64,000 nt of DNA from an uncultured Clostridia bacterium (lineage in GTDB: Bacteria > Bacillota > Clostridia > Lachnospirales > CAG-274), in contig CANRPW010000009.1 in assembly GCA_947632615.1 (NCBI GenBank), positions 1 through 64,000 on the forward strand, in the 5' to 3' direction. The translations under genes and the position numbers were made by a program. A model generated the notes under the pieces. The model did not search any database. It worked only from the letters and a program-made list of their open reading frames with translations, and was not told the DNA's origin. Positions 17,631 through 26,357 of the stretch are shown here, one piece after another (the first letter of the stretch is position 1; every line of letters begins with the position of its first letter).

Positions 17631-18095
17631 ATGTTTGTGTTCTGTCTTAAAAATGAACAGGTAAAGACCTTTATGAGCAGGCTTTTTTCTAAGGGTTTTA
17701 TGGACGGCTTTACGGTTATTGGCGTGGAGTTGTTTTGTGTTGCAAGATTTACAACAGACGGAAGGATAAACCCCGATTATTTAGAAGAAGGGGAAGAAAG
17801 ATCCCTCTGCCTTTGGAGCGAGCTTCGCCCTTACATATACAGTCTTATAAAGGGCAGCAAAAAGCCCAAATATTTTAAGGCGGTGTTTGCTTTAAGACCC
17901 TACCAAGCAGAGATGCTGCACGAAAATGCAGCTTCTATGCACCTGACTATGAGCTTTGAAAATGACGTCATAACCTTTACGGCAGGCACAGCGCAGAAGA
18001 CCTTTTCACTTAGCAAGGAAGAGGATTTGGCTTGGGAAAATTATCTGAGAAAATTTTTTAATAAAAATGGTTTTATTTGTGAAACTCCCGAATAA
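17631..18095 (+). CDS. Uncharacterised protein downstream of rsfS, DUF5721-like
   Basis: A 154-residue soluble protein with no signal peptide or membrane segment. The pattern FTTDGRINPDY, LWSELRPYIYSLIKG and a C-terminal SLSKEEDLAWENYLRKFF resembles the DUF5721 family that often follows rsfS in Lachnospiraceae. This is from memory, not from a search. It is 9 bp after rsfS, so in the same operon. The function is unknown. Confidence 0.8.
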   Translation: MFVFCLKNEQVKTFMSRLFSKGFMDGFTVIGVELFCVARFTTDGRINPDYLEEGEERSLCLWSELRPYIYSLIKGSKKPKYFKAVFALRPYQAEMLHENAASMHLTMSFENDVITFTAGTAQKTFSLSKEEDLAWENYLRKFFNKNGFICETPE

Positions 18096-18169
18096 AATTT
18101 ACGTATATACTTTAGTATGAAATAATGACCATACAATGCGATATTACTATATAAGGAAGTGTTTAAATT

Positions 18170-20047
18170 ATGAACAAAGGCAGCTTATCTATAAACAGTG
18201 AAAATTTATTGCCTATAATCAAAAAATGGCTTTATTCCGATACGGATATATTTTTAAGAGAGCTTGTATCAAACGGCTGTGATGCTGTAAACAAGTATAA
18301 AAAGCTCATATCTATGGGAGAAGCCGAGGGAAATGCCGACGACAAATATAAGGTAGTCGTAAGCCTTGATAAGGAAAATGGCATAATTACCGTGTCTGAC
18401 AACGGCATAGGTATGACAGAGGATGAAATAAAGGAATATATAAATCAGATAGCTTTTTCGGGGGCAAACGCCTTTATTGACAAATATAAAGATAAAATTG
18501 GCGGTGAAAATGACATAATAGGTCATTTCGGACTTGGCTTTTATTCGGCGTTTATGGTTGCCGATCAGGTAGAGATAGAGTCACTTTCATACACCGAGGG
18601 CGCAAAGCCTGCTCATTGGAGTTGTGACGGCGGCATAGAATACGAGCTTGGTGAGGGCAGCCGCACCGAACGAGGTACTGATGTTATACTTCACATAAGC
18701 GAGGACAGGAAAGAATTTCTCAATGCCTACAAAATAAAGGAAATACTCACAAAATATTGCTATTTTATGAATGTTGAAATTTATTTTGAGGATATGGATG
18801 AGCTTAAAAAGAAGGAAGCTGAGGCTGCCAACACCGAAATAAAGGAAAACGCAGGAAACGAAAAGAAGGACGAACCTCAGCCCATAAACGACATAAGCCC
18901 TCTTTGGCTCAAAGCGCCGGGGGACGTTACGGAGGAGGAGTACAAAGCCTTTTATCACAAGGTATTTACAGACTTTAACGACCCTCTTTTCTGGATACAT
19001 CTCAATATGGACTACCCCTTCAAGCTCAAGGGCATACTTTACTTCCCTAAGCTCCGCAGCGAGTTTGACTCTATAGAGGGTCAGGTGAAGCTGTATAACA
19101 ATCAGGTGTTTATTGCGGACAACATTAAGGAAGTCATACCCGACTTTCTGCTGCTGCTAAAGGGAACTATAGACTGTCCCGACCTGCCCCTTAACGTAAG
19201 CCGCAGCTTTTTGCAGAATGACGGCTATGTGACGAAGATATCCAAATATATAATCAAGAAGGTGGGCGACAAGCTCAACTCACTTTTCAAGAAGGACAGA
19301 GAGTCTTATGAGAAATATTGGGAGGATATAAACGTATTTATAAAGTACGGCTGTTTAAGAGATGAGGAGTTTTATAAGAAGATAAAGGGCTCGCTTCTCT
19401 ATAAGTCTACAGAGTCGGGCTTTAAGACCCTTGATGAATATCTTGCTGCCAATGAAGAAAAGCTCGGCAAAAAGGTAGTTTATGTAAGTGACGAGCAGCT
19501 TCAGGCTCAGTATGTAAATATGTTTAAGGAAAACGGACTTGAAGCCGTTGTGCTCTCTAATCAGATAGACACAGCATATATAAATTATATGGAAATGTAT
19601 AACGAAGGCGTCAAGTTTGCAAGAATAGACTCCGAAATAGCAGAAATTTTAAAGGGCGGAGAGGCAGAAGAAAAAACCTCGGAGAAGCTTATAAAGCTGT
19701 TTAAGGATGTTTTGGGTGACGAGAGCCTTACCGTCAAGGTGGAGGCACTTAAGGCGGACAATGTTTCCGCAGTGATAGAGCTTAGCGAGCAGTCAAGAAG
19801 AATGCAGGAAATGTCTAAGATGTACGGCTTTGGGGGAGAAATGCCCATGGCGGTCACTCTCATACTCAACAGTGAAAATGACGTTATAAAGCTTTTGGCA
19901 GATATGGACGATGAAAAGACGGAGGAAAAGGAGCTTATTGTAAAGCAGGTATACGACCTTGCTTCACTTAGCCACAGAACACTATCTGCCGAGGAAATGA
20001 CAGCCTTTATTGAAAGAAGCAACAAAATACTCAGAATTTTAAAATAA
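18170..20047 (+). CDS. htpG: Chaperone HtpG (Hsp90 family)
   Basis: A 625-residue Hsp90. The N-terminal GHKL ATPase site is visible as ELVSNGCDA, DNGIGMT and GHFGLGFYSAFMVAD. The middle domain carries YFPKLRSEFD, DFLLLLKGTIDCPDLPLNVSRSFLQND, and there is a C-terminal dimerisation part. A charged linker (about residues 215-245) follows the ATPase domain. GCD replaces the commoner ASD in the first motif. It is a single gene with its own terminator. AAGGAAG precedes the ATG. Confidence 0.97.
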   Translation: MNKGSLSINSENLLPIIKKWLYSDTDIFLRELVSNGCDAVNKYKKLISMGEAEGNADDKYKVVVSLDKENGIITVSDNGIGMTEDEIKEYINQIAFSGANAFIDKYKDKIGGENDIIGHFGLGFYSAFMVADQVEIESLSYTEGAKPAHWSCDGGIEYELGEGSRTERGTDVILHISEDRKEFLNAYKIKEILTKYCYFMNVEIYFEDMDELKKKEAEAANTEIKENAGNEKKDEPQPINDISPLWLKAPGDVTEEEYKAFYHKVFTDFNDPLFWIHLNMDYPFKLKGILYFPKLRSEFDSIEGQVKLYNNQVFIADNIKEVIPDFLLLLKGTIDCPDLPLNVSRSFLQNDGYVTKISKYIIKKVGDKLNSLFKKDRESYEKYWEDINVFIKYGCLRDEEFYKKIKGSLLYKSTESGFKTLDEYLAANEEKLGKKVVYVSDEQLQAQYVNMFKENGLEAVVLSNQIDTAYINYMEMYNEGVKFARIDSEIAEILKGGEAEEKTSEKLIKLFKDVLGDESLTVKVEALKADNVSAVIELSEQSRRMQEMSKMYGFGGEMPMAVTLILNSENDVIKLLADMDDEKTEEKELIVKQVYDLASLSHRTLSAEEMTAFIERSNKILRILK

Positions 20048-20057
20048 TATAAAAATA

Positions 20058-20088
20058 GGCAGAAGGCAAAAACCTTCTGTCTTTTTTT
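20058..20088 (+). terminator. Terminator of htpG
   Basis: Arms GGCAGAAGG (20058-20066) and CCTTCTGTC (20073-20081, one G-U pair), then seven T. Confidence 0.88.
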
Positions 20089-20167
20089 GTGATAGAAAAA
20101 GGTAAATTTAAACGTAATATATAATAGAGGCGCTTCTTGGAAACAAATGATAAGGCAGGTGATATGC

Positions 20168-20725
20168 TTGGCAGATGATGATAAAAGGCTCTCGGAGAGG
20201 GTCGCTTTGAAAGATGAAAAGGCTTTTGAAGAGATTGTGAGGCTTTACGGAGGACTTATTAAGTCTATTGTTAAATACCATCTTAAAAATATGCCTATGT
20301 GGCAGGAGGATTGTATAAATGAAATTCTCATGAATATATGGTGCAATATGAAAAGATTTGACCCTGAGAAAAGCTCTCTTAAAAATTGGATAGGCGCTTG
20401 CAGCAAATATCGCTGTATAGACTTTAAGAGAAGATATTGCAGGGAGCTTTTAAAGGGAGAGCTTGACGAAAATATTGAAGATGTGCAAGCACGTACAGAA
20501 CTGCTTAAGCAGGAAACAGAGGAGGAAATAAATTCTCTGCTTGCAGGGCTTGACAGTAAAGACAGAGAAATTTTTATAAAGAGATATTTGCTTGATAAGA
20601 CAATAGACGAAATATCTGTCACTGAGGGCAGATCGCCTTCTTATGTATACAATCGCCTGTCACGTGGGCGAAAAAAGCTGCGTCGTTTGTTTGGCAGGAA
20701 AGGGTGGGGACAAAATGAAAAATGA
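20168..20725 (+). CDS. Sigma-70 family RNA polymerase sigma factor
   Basis: A small alternative sigma factor of about 185 residues. Region 2 includes the segment around DCINEILMNIWCNMKRFD and region 4 is SKDREIFIKRYLLDKTIDEISVTEGRS followed by a helix YVYNRLSRGRKKL. I favour TTG 20168 because AGGTGAT lies 7 nt upstream; an ATG at 20147 has no ribosome site. Its end overlaps the next gene, a membrane protein with anti-sigma features. Which signal it answers is not visible. It belongs to the ECF-like small group. Confidence 0.9.
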   Translation: MADDDKRLSERVALKDEKAFEEIVRLYGGLIKSIVKYHLKNMPMWQEDCINEILMNIWCNMKRFDPEKSSLKNWIGACSKYRCIDFKRRYCRELLKGELDENIEDVQARTELLKQETEEEINSLLAGLDSKDREIFIKRYLLDKTIDEISVTEGRSPSYVYNRLSRGRKKLRRLFGRKGWGQNEK

Positions 20726-21560
20726 ATACAATTATTTAAACGATGTAAAAATGGACTTTAGCTGTTATGAAGCTTGGGAGCTTAGCGAAAAGGAGGTAAT
20801 TAAAATGACTGAAAGTATAAAAAAGAAAAGGGGCAAAAGGCTTGCCTTTGTATTTGCCTGCGCTGCGGTGATAGTGACGGTAACGGGAGTCGCTGCAGCA
20901 GAGGGCTGTTTTGACGGGGTTTTGAAAGCATTTTCAACGGGGCACGTCTTTTTTTATCAGACAGACCCCAACGAATTATACGACTTGCCCGAGGAGCTTA
21001 AGGGAAAGCTGTTTGATGAAAACGGAAATGCCCTTACATCATTAAGCAAAGACAGGCTCGATCATTTGTATGACAGTGACGGAAACCATATTAGTATGGA
21101 GCAGCTTAAGGAAATGTTTGGGGATATTCCCGGCATAACCTTAGAAGAAAATGATGGGGACGGGCTTGAAAAGAGTTATTTATCTGTAGATGAGGCTCAG
21201 GCAGTATGTGACTTTGATATTAAAGAGCCCACATATTTGCCCGAGGGCTATGGCTTTACAAAGGCTTATGGATATACCGACGAGGAGGGAAACATAAGCG
21301 GATATTATATGAATTTAGTCTATGCAGATGATGGCGGAAATGAGATAGTTTGTTTTGAAAGGCTTATAAATGAAGAGACTGCCTTTGCGATCGGGACTGA
21401 CAGCAATATTGAAAAGGTTGACATAAACGGTATCAGCGCCGTTATAATGGATGAAAGAAATATAGACTTTGAAAGCGCCGATAATGTTTCTGTTGGAATA
21501 CGTACTCATGGGGATGTTTCGAGAGAAGAACTTATAAAAATGGCAGAAAGTGTAAAATAA
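20715..21560 (+). CDS. Membrane anti-sigma factor, DUF4179/DUF4367-like
   Basis: A 281-residue single-pass protein. A cytosolic N-terminal part of about 40 residues is followed by one membrane helix (RLAFVFACAAVIVTVTGVAA) and a large outside domain. The C-terminal half (YLPEGYGFTKAYGYTDEEG, GNEIVCFERLI, NGISAVIMDE) resembles the DUF4367 sensor domain of anti-sigma proteins. It overlaps the sigma gene by 11 bp, the standard arrangement for a sigma/anti-sigma pair. I chose ATG 20715, preceded by GGGTGGGG. Confidence 0.85.
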   Translation: MKNEYNYLNDVKMDFSCYEAWELSEKEVIKMTESIKKKRGKRLAFVFACAAVIVTVTGVAAAEGCFDGVLKAFSTGHVFFYQTDPNELYDLPEELKGKLFDENGNALTSLSKDRLDHLYDSDGNHISMEQLKEMFGDIPGITLEENDGDGLEKSYLSVDEAQAVCDFDIKEPTYLPEGYGFTKAYGYTDEEGNISGYYMNLVYADDGGNEIVCFERLINEETAFAIGTDSNIEKVDINGISAVIMDERNIDFESADNVSVGIRTHGDVSREELIKMAESVK

Positions 21561-21572
21561 AGGTTCCGCCCG

Positions 21573-21612
21573 CGCTTTGCCCGAACTGTCTACGACAGTT
21601 CGGGACAAAGCG
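21573..21612. repeat. Intergenic GC-rich hairpin C1
   Basis: CGCTTTG-CCCGAACTGTC, loop TAC, and its complement with a single bulged A. First of four long hairpins stacked between the anti-sigma gene and the SpoIIQ-like gene. No U-tract follows on either strand. Confidence 0.85.
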
Positions 21613-21622
21613 GGACGGGGGG

Positions 21623-21680
21623 GGGGAGAAGGTGAAGAAAGGGAGAGGGCGCGCCCTCTCCCTTTCTTCACCTTCTCCCC
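21623..21680. repeat. Perfect 58-bp palindrome C2
   Basis: A fully self-complementary 58-bp purine/pyrimidine-asymmetric palindrome with no spacer; the centre is GGGCGCGCCC. The left arm is G/A-rich and the right arm C/T-rich. Confidence 0.9.
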
Positions 21681-21685
21681 TTATG

Positions 21686-21748
21686 CCCACCCGCCCTGAC
21701 TCAGCCCGAACCGCCTACGGCGGTTCGGGCTGAGTCAGGGCGGGTGGG
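21686..21748. repeat. Intergenic GC-rich hairpin C3
   Basis: Perfect 30-bp arms with a TAC loop. The 15 bases at 21737-21751 (AGGGCGGGTGGGTGG) recur exactly, inverted, as the first 15 bases of this window. Confidence 0.9.
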
Positions 21749-21752
21749 TGGG

Positions 21753-21833
21753 GGCGGCGGAGGGCGAGCAGGGGGAGAAAAAAGGGGAGGGCACGCCCTC
21801 CCCTTTTTCTCCCCCTGCTCGCCCTCCGCCGCC
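21753..21833. repeat. Intergenic GC-rich hairpin C4
   Basis: About 40-bp arms with a 2-nt loop and a single one-base difference (six A against five T). It ends 23 bp before the stop of the SpoIIQ-like gene. Confidence 0.9.
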
Positions 21834-21856
21834 TTGGCAAACCGGTAGTTTTTTGG

Positions 21857-22630
21857 TTATTCTTCAGAATTAAATAAAAGCTTTGGGTCTTCGGGCTCTT
21901 CATTGTGAGTTAAATAAAACTCAAGATGAGAACCTAATGCAGAGCCGAATACGGTGGGCTCGCCCACATAGGCTATAACTTCTCCCGCGTTTACTATGTC
22001 GCCTACAGCCGCCGGCATATTTTCGCCGAGCTGACTGTATGTAGACATCCAGCCATTTCCATGATCTACAACTATATAATGTCCGTCGGTCTCGTTAAAG
22101 CCTGCATCATACACAACACCGTCAGCGGCTGCCACAACATTGCTGCCCGGGTCTGCGGCAATACAGATAGTGTCATTTGTTCTGTACTGCTCTAAGGTAG
22201 GGTCGTAAACTGCCAGGTCGGGGCTGTAGTCCATTACTATCTGACCGGCGGTAGGCATGAGCATATCCTGCGTGTTTTCATCAAATGAAAAAAGATTGTC
22301 GGCAGTTGCCGTTTTTGTGGGCTGCTCTTTGGCAGGCGGCGTAGTCACCGCTTCGGGCTTTTTGGTTTCCTCTGCTGTTTTCTGAGTTTCGCCCTCAGTT
22401 GATTTTTCCTTTTTTTCTTCAACATAGCTTTTGTCTTTTGAAAGACTTACGGGCGCTTCGTAGGGTTCGTCAGGTGCATAATTTTCTGATATTTCACCTT
22501 CGGGTTTTGTAATGCTTAAGCTGTCATAAAAGGCGACTCCTGCCGCAAGAATGACAACAAGGGCTATGCATGAATATACCGCAGCAGCATAGCTGTTTTC
22601 TTTTAAAAATTGTTTGAGTTTATCTTTCAC
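21857..22630 (-). CDS. SpoIIQ-like M23-fold protein with degenerate zinc site
   Basis: A 257-residue protein with one N-terminal membrane helix (about residues 15-34), a Lys/Glu/Pro-rich linker and a C-terminal LytM/M23 fold (about 120-250; GSNVVAAADGVV, VDHGNGWMSTYSQL, VNAGEVIAYVGEPT). The metal ligands look replaced: in the expected H-x3-D motif N and C stand for His and Asp, and HxH reads HLE. This matches the non-catalytic SpoIIQ of Bacillus, which joins SpoIIIAH across the forespore membranes. Membership of a sporulation channel is inferred from architecture. The gene stands alone. Confidence 0.8.
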   Translation of the reverse strand: MKDKLKQFLKENSYAAAVYSCIALVVILAAGVAFYDSLSITKPEGEISENYAPDEPYEAPVSLSKDKSYVEEKKEKSTEGETQKTAEETKKPEAVTTPPAKEQPTKTATADNLFSFDENTQDMLMPTAGQIVMDYSPDLAVYDPTLEQYRTNDTICIAADPGSNVVAAADGVVYDAGFNETDGHYIVVDHGNGWMSTYSQLGENMPAAVGDIVNAGEVIAYVGEPTVFGSALGSHLEFYLTHNEEPEDPKLLFNSEE

Positions 22631-22704
22631 TAAAAAACACCTCCGTAAAGGTATTATTGACGAAGATGTGTTTTAATATTCATTTTTGATATTAAAAATA
22701 TGCT

Positions 22705-22739
22705 TAAAAAAAGGAGCTTGCTTAAAACTGCAAGCTCCT
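22705..22739 (-). terminator. Terminator of the AGCS symporter gene
   Basis: Arms AGGAGCTTGC (22712-22721) and GCAAGCTCCT (22730-22739), followed on the minus strand by a run of T (22705-22711). Confidence 0.88.
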
Positions 22740-22747
22740 GTTATTTT

Positions 22748-24256
22748 TTATTCTGCGCCTTTCTTTACTTCTTCGGCGTGCTTTGCCTGAATATCAGGGA
22801 AAACTGAGAGCATAGGCTCTATATCCTTTCCGTGAATAATTCTGTCGATATAGTTTTTGGTTATTGCAGCGACTAAGGGGGAAAGCACCAAAACACCTAT
22901 AAGGTTGGGGATAGCCATAAGACCGTTAAGTGTGTCGGCAATATCCCATGCAAGGTTGTCGCCCATAACTGCTCCGCCAAAAATAGCAATAACGAATATG
23001 ACTCTGTATACCATAACTGCCTTTTCTTTAAAAAGGAACTCGCATGCCTTAGAACCGTAGTGACTCCAGCCAAGAACAGTTGAGAAGGCAAAGAGCGCAA
23101 TAGCAACAGCCACAAACCATGAGCCTATCTGACCAAACTGCATGCTGAAAGCCGTGCTTACTATGTTAGAGCCTGAGGATGAAATTGCGATGCCGTTGAA
23201 GGTTTCGGCAGTTATACCTGTTTCCAGATCAACAATACCTGATGTAAGAACGGTAAAGGCAGTAAGTGTACAAACAACTATTGTGTCTGCAAATACCTCA
23301 AATATGCCCCACATACCCTGTCTTACAGGCTCTCTTACGTTAGAATTTGAGTGTACCATAACGGAAGAACCAAGACCTGCCTCGTTTGAGAATACGCCTC
23401 TCTTCATACCGAGTACAACTGCTGTTTTGATGCCGTAGCCTACGATACCGCCGCCAACAGCCTTCATACCAAATGCGCCTTTAAATATAGCGCCGAAAAC
23501 CGCAGGAACGGAGGTTATATGTGTAAAGAATATGAATAAGCTGCCGAATATGTAGAGAATTACCATAAAGGGAACTATCTTTTCGGTAACGGCTGCAATT
23601 CTCTTAAGTCCGCCTATAATAACAAGACCTGCAAGTACAAGAATAACGATACCCGAAATCCATGTGGGAACACCAAAGGCTGTATTCATATTGCCTGCTA
23701 TTGAGTTTACCTGAGTCATATTTCCTATACCGAAAGAAGCAAGGAAACAGAAAATCGAGAAGAGTACGGCAAGTATTGCGCCTATTGTTTTGCAGTGAGG
23801 CTTTGAGCCAAGACCGTCACGAAGGTAATACATTGCGCCGCCCGACCATTCGTCATTGGCATTTTTGCGGCGGTAGAATATACCCAAAACATTTTCCGAG
23901 TAGTTTGTCATCATTGAGAATAAGGCAATTGCCCACATCCAGAAGACTGCACCGGGACCGCCGGCTGCTATAGCCCCTGCAACGCCTACTATATTACCTG
24001 TACCTACTGTGGCTGCAAGAGCCGTACAAAGGCTTTGGAACTGGGATATTGATTTATCCTTTGTGTGTCCCAAAACGTTTTTGTCGCTGAAGATAGCGCC
24101 TATGGTGTTTTTCAGCCAGTGACCTATTCTTCTGAACTGAAATACGCCTGTAAGAATTGTCATGAGAACGCCTGTAACGCCCATAAGCACGAGCATAGGC
24201 GGACCCCATACAAAATTGTTGACAGCGCTGTTGATTGCTGTGATAATGTCTATCAT
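22748..24256 (-). CDS. Alanine/glycine:cation symporter (AGCS family)
   Basis: A 502-residue sodium:amino acid symporter with about eleven membrane helices. The family signature is in FQSLCTALAATVGTGNIVGVAGAIAAGGPGAVFWMW near the N-terminus, followed by GMKRGVFSNEAGLGSS and FSTVLGWSHYGSKACEFLF. I place the start at ATG 24256, where AAAGGAG is correctly spaced; the frame extends upstream without a ribosome site. It is divergent from the TetR-RND operon. The likely substrate is alanine or glycine with Na+. Confidence 0.95.
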   Translation of the reverse strand: MIDIITAINSAVNNFVWGPPMLVLMGVTGVLMTILTGVFQFRRIGHWLKNTIGAIFSDKNVLGHTKDKSISQFQSLCTALAATVGTGNIVGVAGAIAAGGPGAVFWMWAIALFSMMTNYSENVLGIFYRRKNANDEWSGGAMYYLRDGLGSKPHCKTIGAILAVLFSIFCFLASFGIGNMTQVNSIAGNMNTAFGVPTWISGIVILVLAGLVIIGGLKRIAAVTEKIVPFMVILYIFGSLFIFFTHITSVPAVFGAIFKGAFGMKAVGGGIVGYGIKTAVVLGMKRGVFSNEAGLGSSVMVHSNSNVREPVRQGMWGIFEVFADTIVVCTLTAFTVLTSGIVDLETGITAETFNGIAISSSGSNIVSTAFSMQFGQIGSWFVAVAIALFAFSTVLGWSHYGSKACEFLFKEKAVMVYRVIFVIAIFGGAVMGDNLAWDIADTLNGLMAIPNLIGVLVLSPLVAAITKNYIDRIIHGKDIEPMLSVFPDIQAKHAEEVKKGAE

Positions 24257-24334
24257 TTTTTTCTCCTTTCTCCCGACCCAAATTACGACAAACCCACACG
24301 CCGCAAAAGGTCGATTTTTCAAACATTCCAAAAC

Positions 24335-24363
24335 ATTATATCATATATAACATTTTATTGCAA
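24335..24363 (-). promoter_or_regulatory. Promoter of the AGCS symporter gene
   Basis: On the minus strand TTGCAA (24358-24363), a 17-bp spacer and TATAAT (24335-24340). Confidence 0.75.
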
Positions 24364-24401
24364 GAGCTAAAAAAATATATTATTAAGTATGTAAAAAATT
24401 A

Positions 24402-24451
24402 TTGACAGAGGAAAATTTGGGGCTTATAATAAAATTTGACCGAACGGTCAA
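24402..24451 (+). promoter_or_regulatory. Promoter and TetR operator of the efflux operon
   Basis: TTGACA (24402-24407), a 17-bp spacer and TATAAT (24425-24430) form a consensus promoter. Five bases later comes the perfect 16-bp palindrome TTGACCGAACGGTCAA (24436-24451), covering the expected start point. GACCG-type palindromes are typical TetR sites. The regulator encoded next should repress its own operon from here. Confidence 0.88.
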
Positions 24452-24474
24452 TAAAATTTTGGGAGCGTTAAAGC

Positions 24475-25032
24475 ATGAGGGATAATTCTAAGCGGGAGAT
24501 CATACTTGAGGCGGCTAAAAATTGCTTTAAAGACAAGGGCTTTTATGGCTCGGGCATGGATGAGATAGCCAAAAAAGCAGGCATAACAAAGTCGCTTTTA
24601 TACTACTATTTTAAAAGCAAGGACGATATATTTATTGCTCTATTGGAGGAGAGTCTTGAAAGACTTTTAGAAAACCTTTCAAAATGCCGGTCGGATGACT
24701 TAAGAGTAAGGTTTGAAAATCTCCTTGAAAACATAAAAAAGGAAAGCGATGTGCTGACTATAGGGCTGGTGGATATGCTTATGGAAGACACAAAGACAAA
24801 TGTGATAATGGAGCTTTCAAAATTAGAGTTTTCCAAAAGCGAGTTTAAAAATAAAATAAATGAGAAAAACAGGCTTTTATATGTTATGTTTATAATGAGG
24901 GCTATTATGTTTTTCTCACTTAAAGGCAAAATAAGCGAATGTTTCGGCATATCTGCCCGGAACGCAGAGCTTATAAACAAAGAGGATCTTTTTAACTTAT
25001 ATAAGAAAATCAACGAGGAGGATATATTATGA
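24475..25032 (+). CDS. TetR-family repressor of the RND efflux operon
   Basis: A 185-residue TetR protein. The N-terminal HTH (ILEAAKNCFKDKGFYGSGMDEIAKKAGITKSLLYYYFKSKDDIF) is textbook; the ligand-binding C-terminal part is unrecognisable, as usual. The stop overlaps the adaptor gene (ATGA). With the palindrome on its promoter, it should be an autoregulated repressor released by a pump substrate. The inducer is not deducible. Confidence 0.95.
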   Translation: MRDNSKREIILEAAKNCFKDKGFYGSGMDEIAKKAGITKSLLYYYFKSKDDIFIALLEESLERLLENLSKCRSDDLRVRFENLLENIKKESDVLTIGLVDMLMEDTKTNVIMELSKLEFSKSEFKNKINEKNRLLYVMFIMRAIMFFSLKGKISECFGISARNAELINKEDLFNLYKKINEEDIL

Positions 25033-26354
25033 AAAAAAGTATTGCCTGCATATTATCACTTATGATCTTTATGACGGGGTGCCAAGGCTCAGCAGACGAC
25101 AGAGTCCCTGTAAGAGTTGAGGCTGTTAAGGTAGAAACTGACGGCTATACCGAGAGCTTAAGCTATACTGGCTATGCTCAGGCTGACGAAACCAAAAACT
25201 TTTCATTTCCCCTTTCGGGAAAGATAGCCGAGGTATATGTAGAAAAGGGCGACCCTGTGACGTCGGGGCAGCTTCTTGCAAAGCTCGACACGGAAACCAT
25301 ACAGCTTGCTATAGACAATGCACAAGACAACATAAGAATTGCAAACAACAACATATCTCAGCTGAACAACAATATTTCAACTCAAAAGCTGACTCTTGAA
25401 AAGGCTCAGATAGCCTTAGATGCCGAAAGGCTTAACCTTAAAAAGATAGAAGATAGCTATGACTCTGAGATAAACACCATACAGCTGAATTATAACGACG
25501 TAAAGGCAGATTTTGACAGAGCCCAGCAGATGTATGACGAAAATTTTATAAGTCAGACAGACTATGAGGATGCTAAGTTGGCCCTTGACACTGTAGATGA
25601 AAAGCTAAGAACGGCTAAGCAGAACAAGGAAGACGACGTAAATCTTGAAAATAAAAAAATAGAAACTATGGAAAACGACTATAAGCTACAGCAGACAGCC
25701 GTTAAAAACTCACAGACACAGCTTGAGGCTGCCGAAATTTCTCTCAGTCAGGCACAGACCGCTCTTGAACAGGCCAAGAAGAATATGAATGACGCAAGTC
25801 TTAACTCTACTGTGGACGGCTATGTAACAGAGGTAGTTATGAAGGCGGGAGAGGTAACTTCCGCGGGCACGCCTGTTGTCTGTGTAAAATCCGGAAGTCA
25901 GGTTATAAACATAGGCGTGGGCACTGCCGATTATGCAAAAATAGCCTTGGGTGATAAGGCTAAAGTGACCTATAATAACAAAACCTACAACGGCTCTATA
26001 ACCAACATAGCCTTATATCCCGATGATAAAACAAGGACTTATCAGGTGGAGATAACCCCCGAAAACTGCGACGTGGCAATGGGTACTCTTGTAAATGTGG
26101 ATATACCCATAGGCGAAGCCAAGGGTTGTTTTATACCCATAAGTGCTGTATTCAACTCTGAGGATGTAGACTATGTATATGCCCTTGAAGACGACGGCTA
26201 CGGTCATTACAGAACAGTGAGAACGGAAGTGCAGCTTGGAGAGGTAAACGGCGACAAGGTTTTGGCGCAAAATCTATCTGAGGGACTTCTTATAATTTCC
26301 GAAGGCGCTTCGGATGTTGGCGACAATCAGCAGGTTGACATAAACGAGGTGTAA
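25029..26354 (+). CDS. Lipoprotein periplasmic-adaptor (MFP) subunit of RND pump
   Basis: A 441-residue HlyD/AcrA-type membrane fusion protein. A lipoprotein signal ends in LMIFMTGC (lipidated C18). Then come a split lipoyl domain (KIAEVYVEKGDPVTSGQLLAKLD), a long coiled-coil hairpin (about residues 95-250, rich in Q, N, A and E) and a beta-barrel/C-terminal region. It probably joins the RND transporter encoded 3 bp downstream. No outer-membrane channel gene accompanies it, consistent with a single-membrane cell. Confidence 0.94.
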   Translation: MKKSIACILSLMIFMTGCQGSADDRVPVRVEAVKVETDGYTESLSYTGYAQADETKNFSFPLSGKIAEVYVEKGDPVTSGQLLAKLDTETIQLAIDNAQDNIRIANNNISQLNNNISTQKLTLEKAQIALDAERLNLKKIEDSYDSEINTIQLNYNDVKADFDRAQQMYDENFISQTDYEDAKLALDTVDEKLRTAKQNKEDDVNLENKKIETMENDYKLQQTAVKNSQTQLEAAEISLSQAQTALEQAKKNMNDASLNSTVDGYVTEVVMKAGEVTSAGTPVVCVKSGSQVINIGVGTADYAKIALGDKAKVTYNNKTYNGSITNIALYPDDKTRTYQVEITPENCDVAMGTLVNVDIPIGEAKGCFIPISAVFNSEDVDYVYALEDDGYGHYRTVRTEVQLGEVNGDKVLAQNLSEGLLIISEGASDVGDNQQVDINEV

Positions 26355-26357
26355 GCT

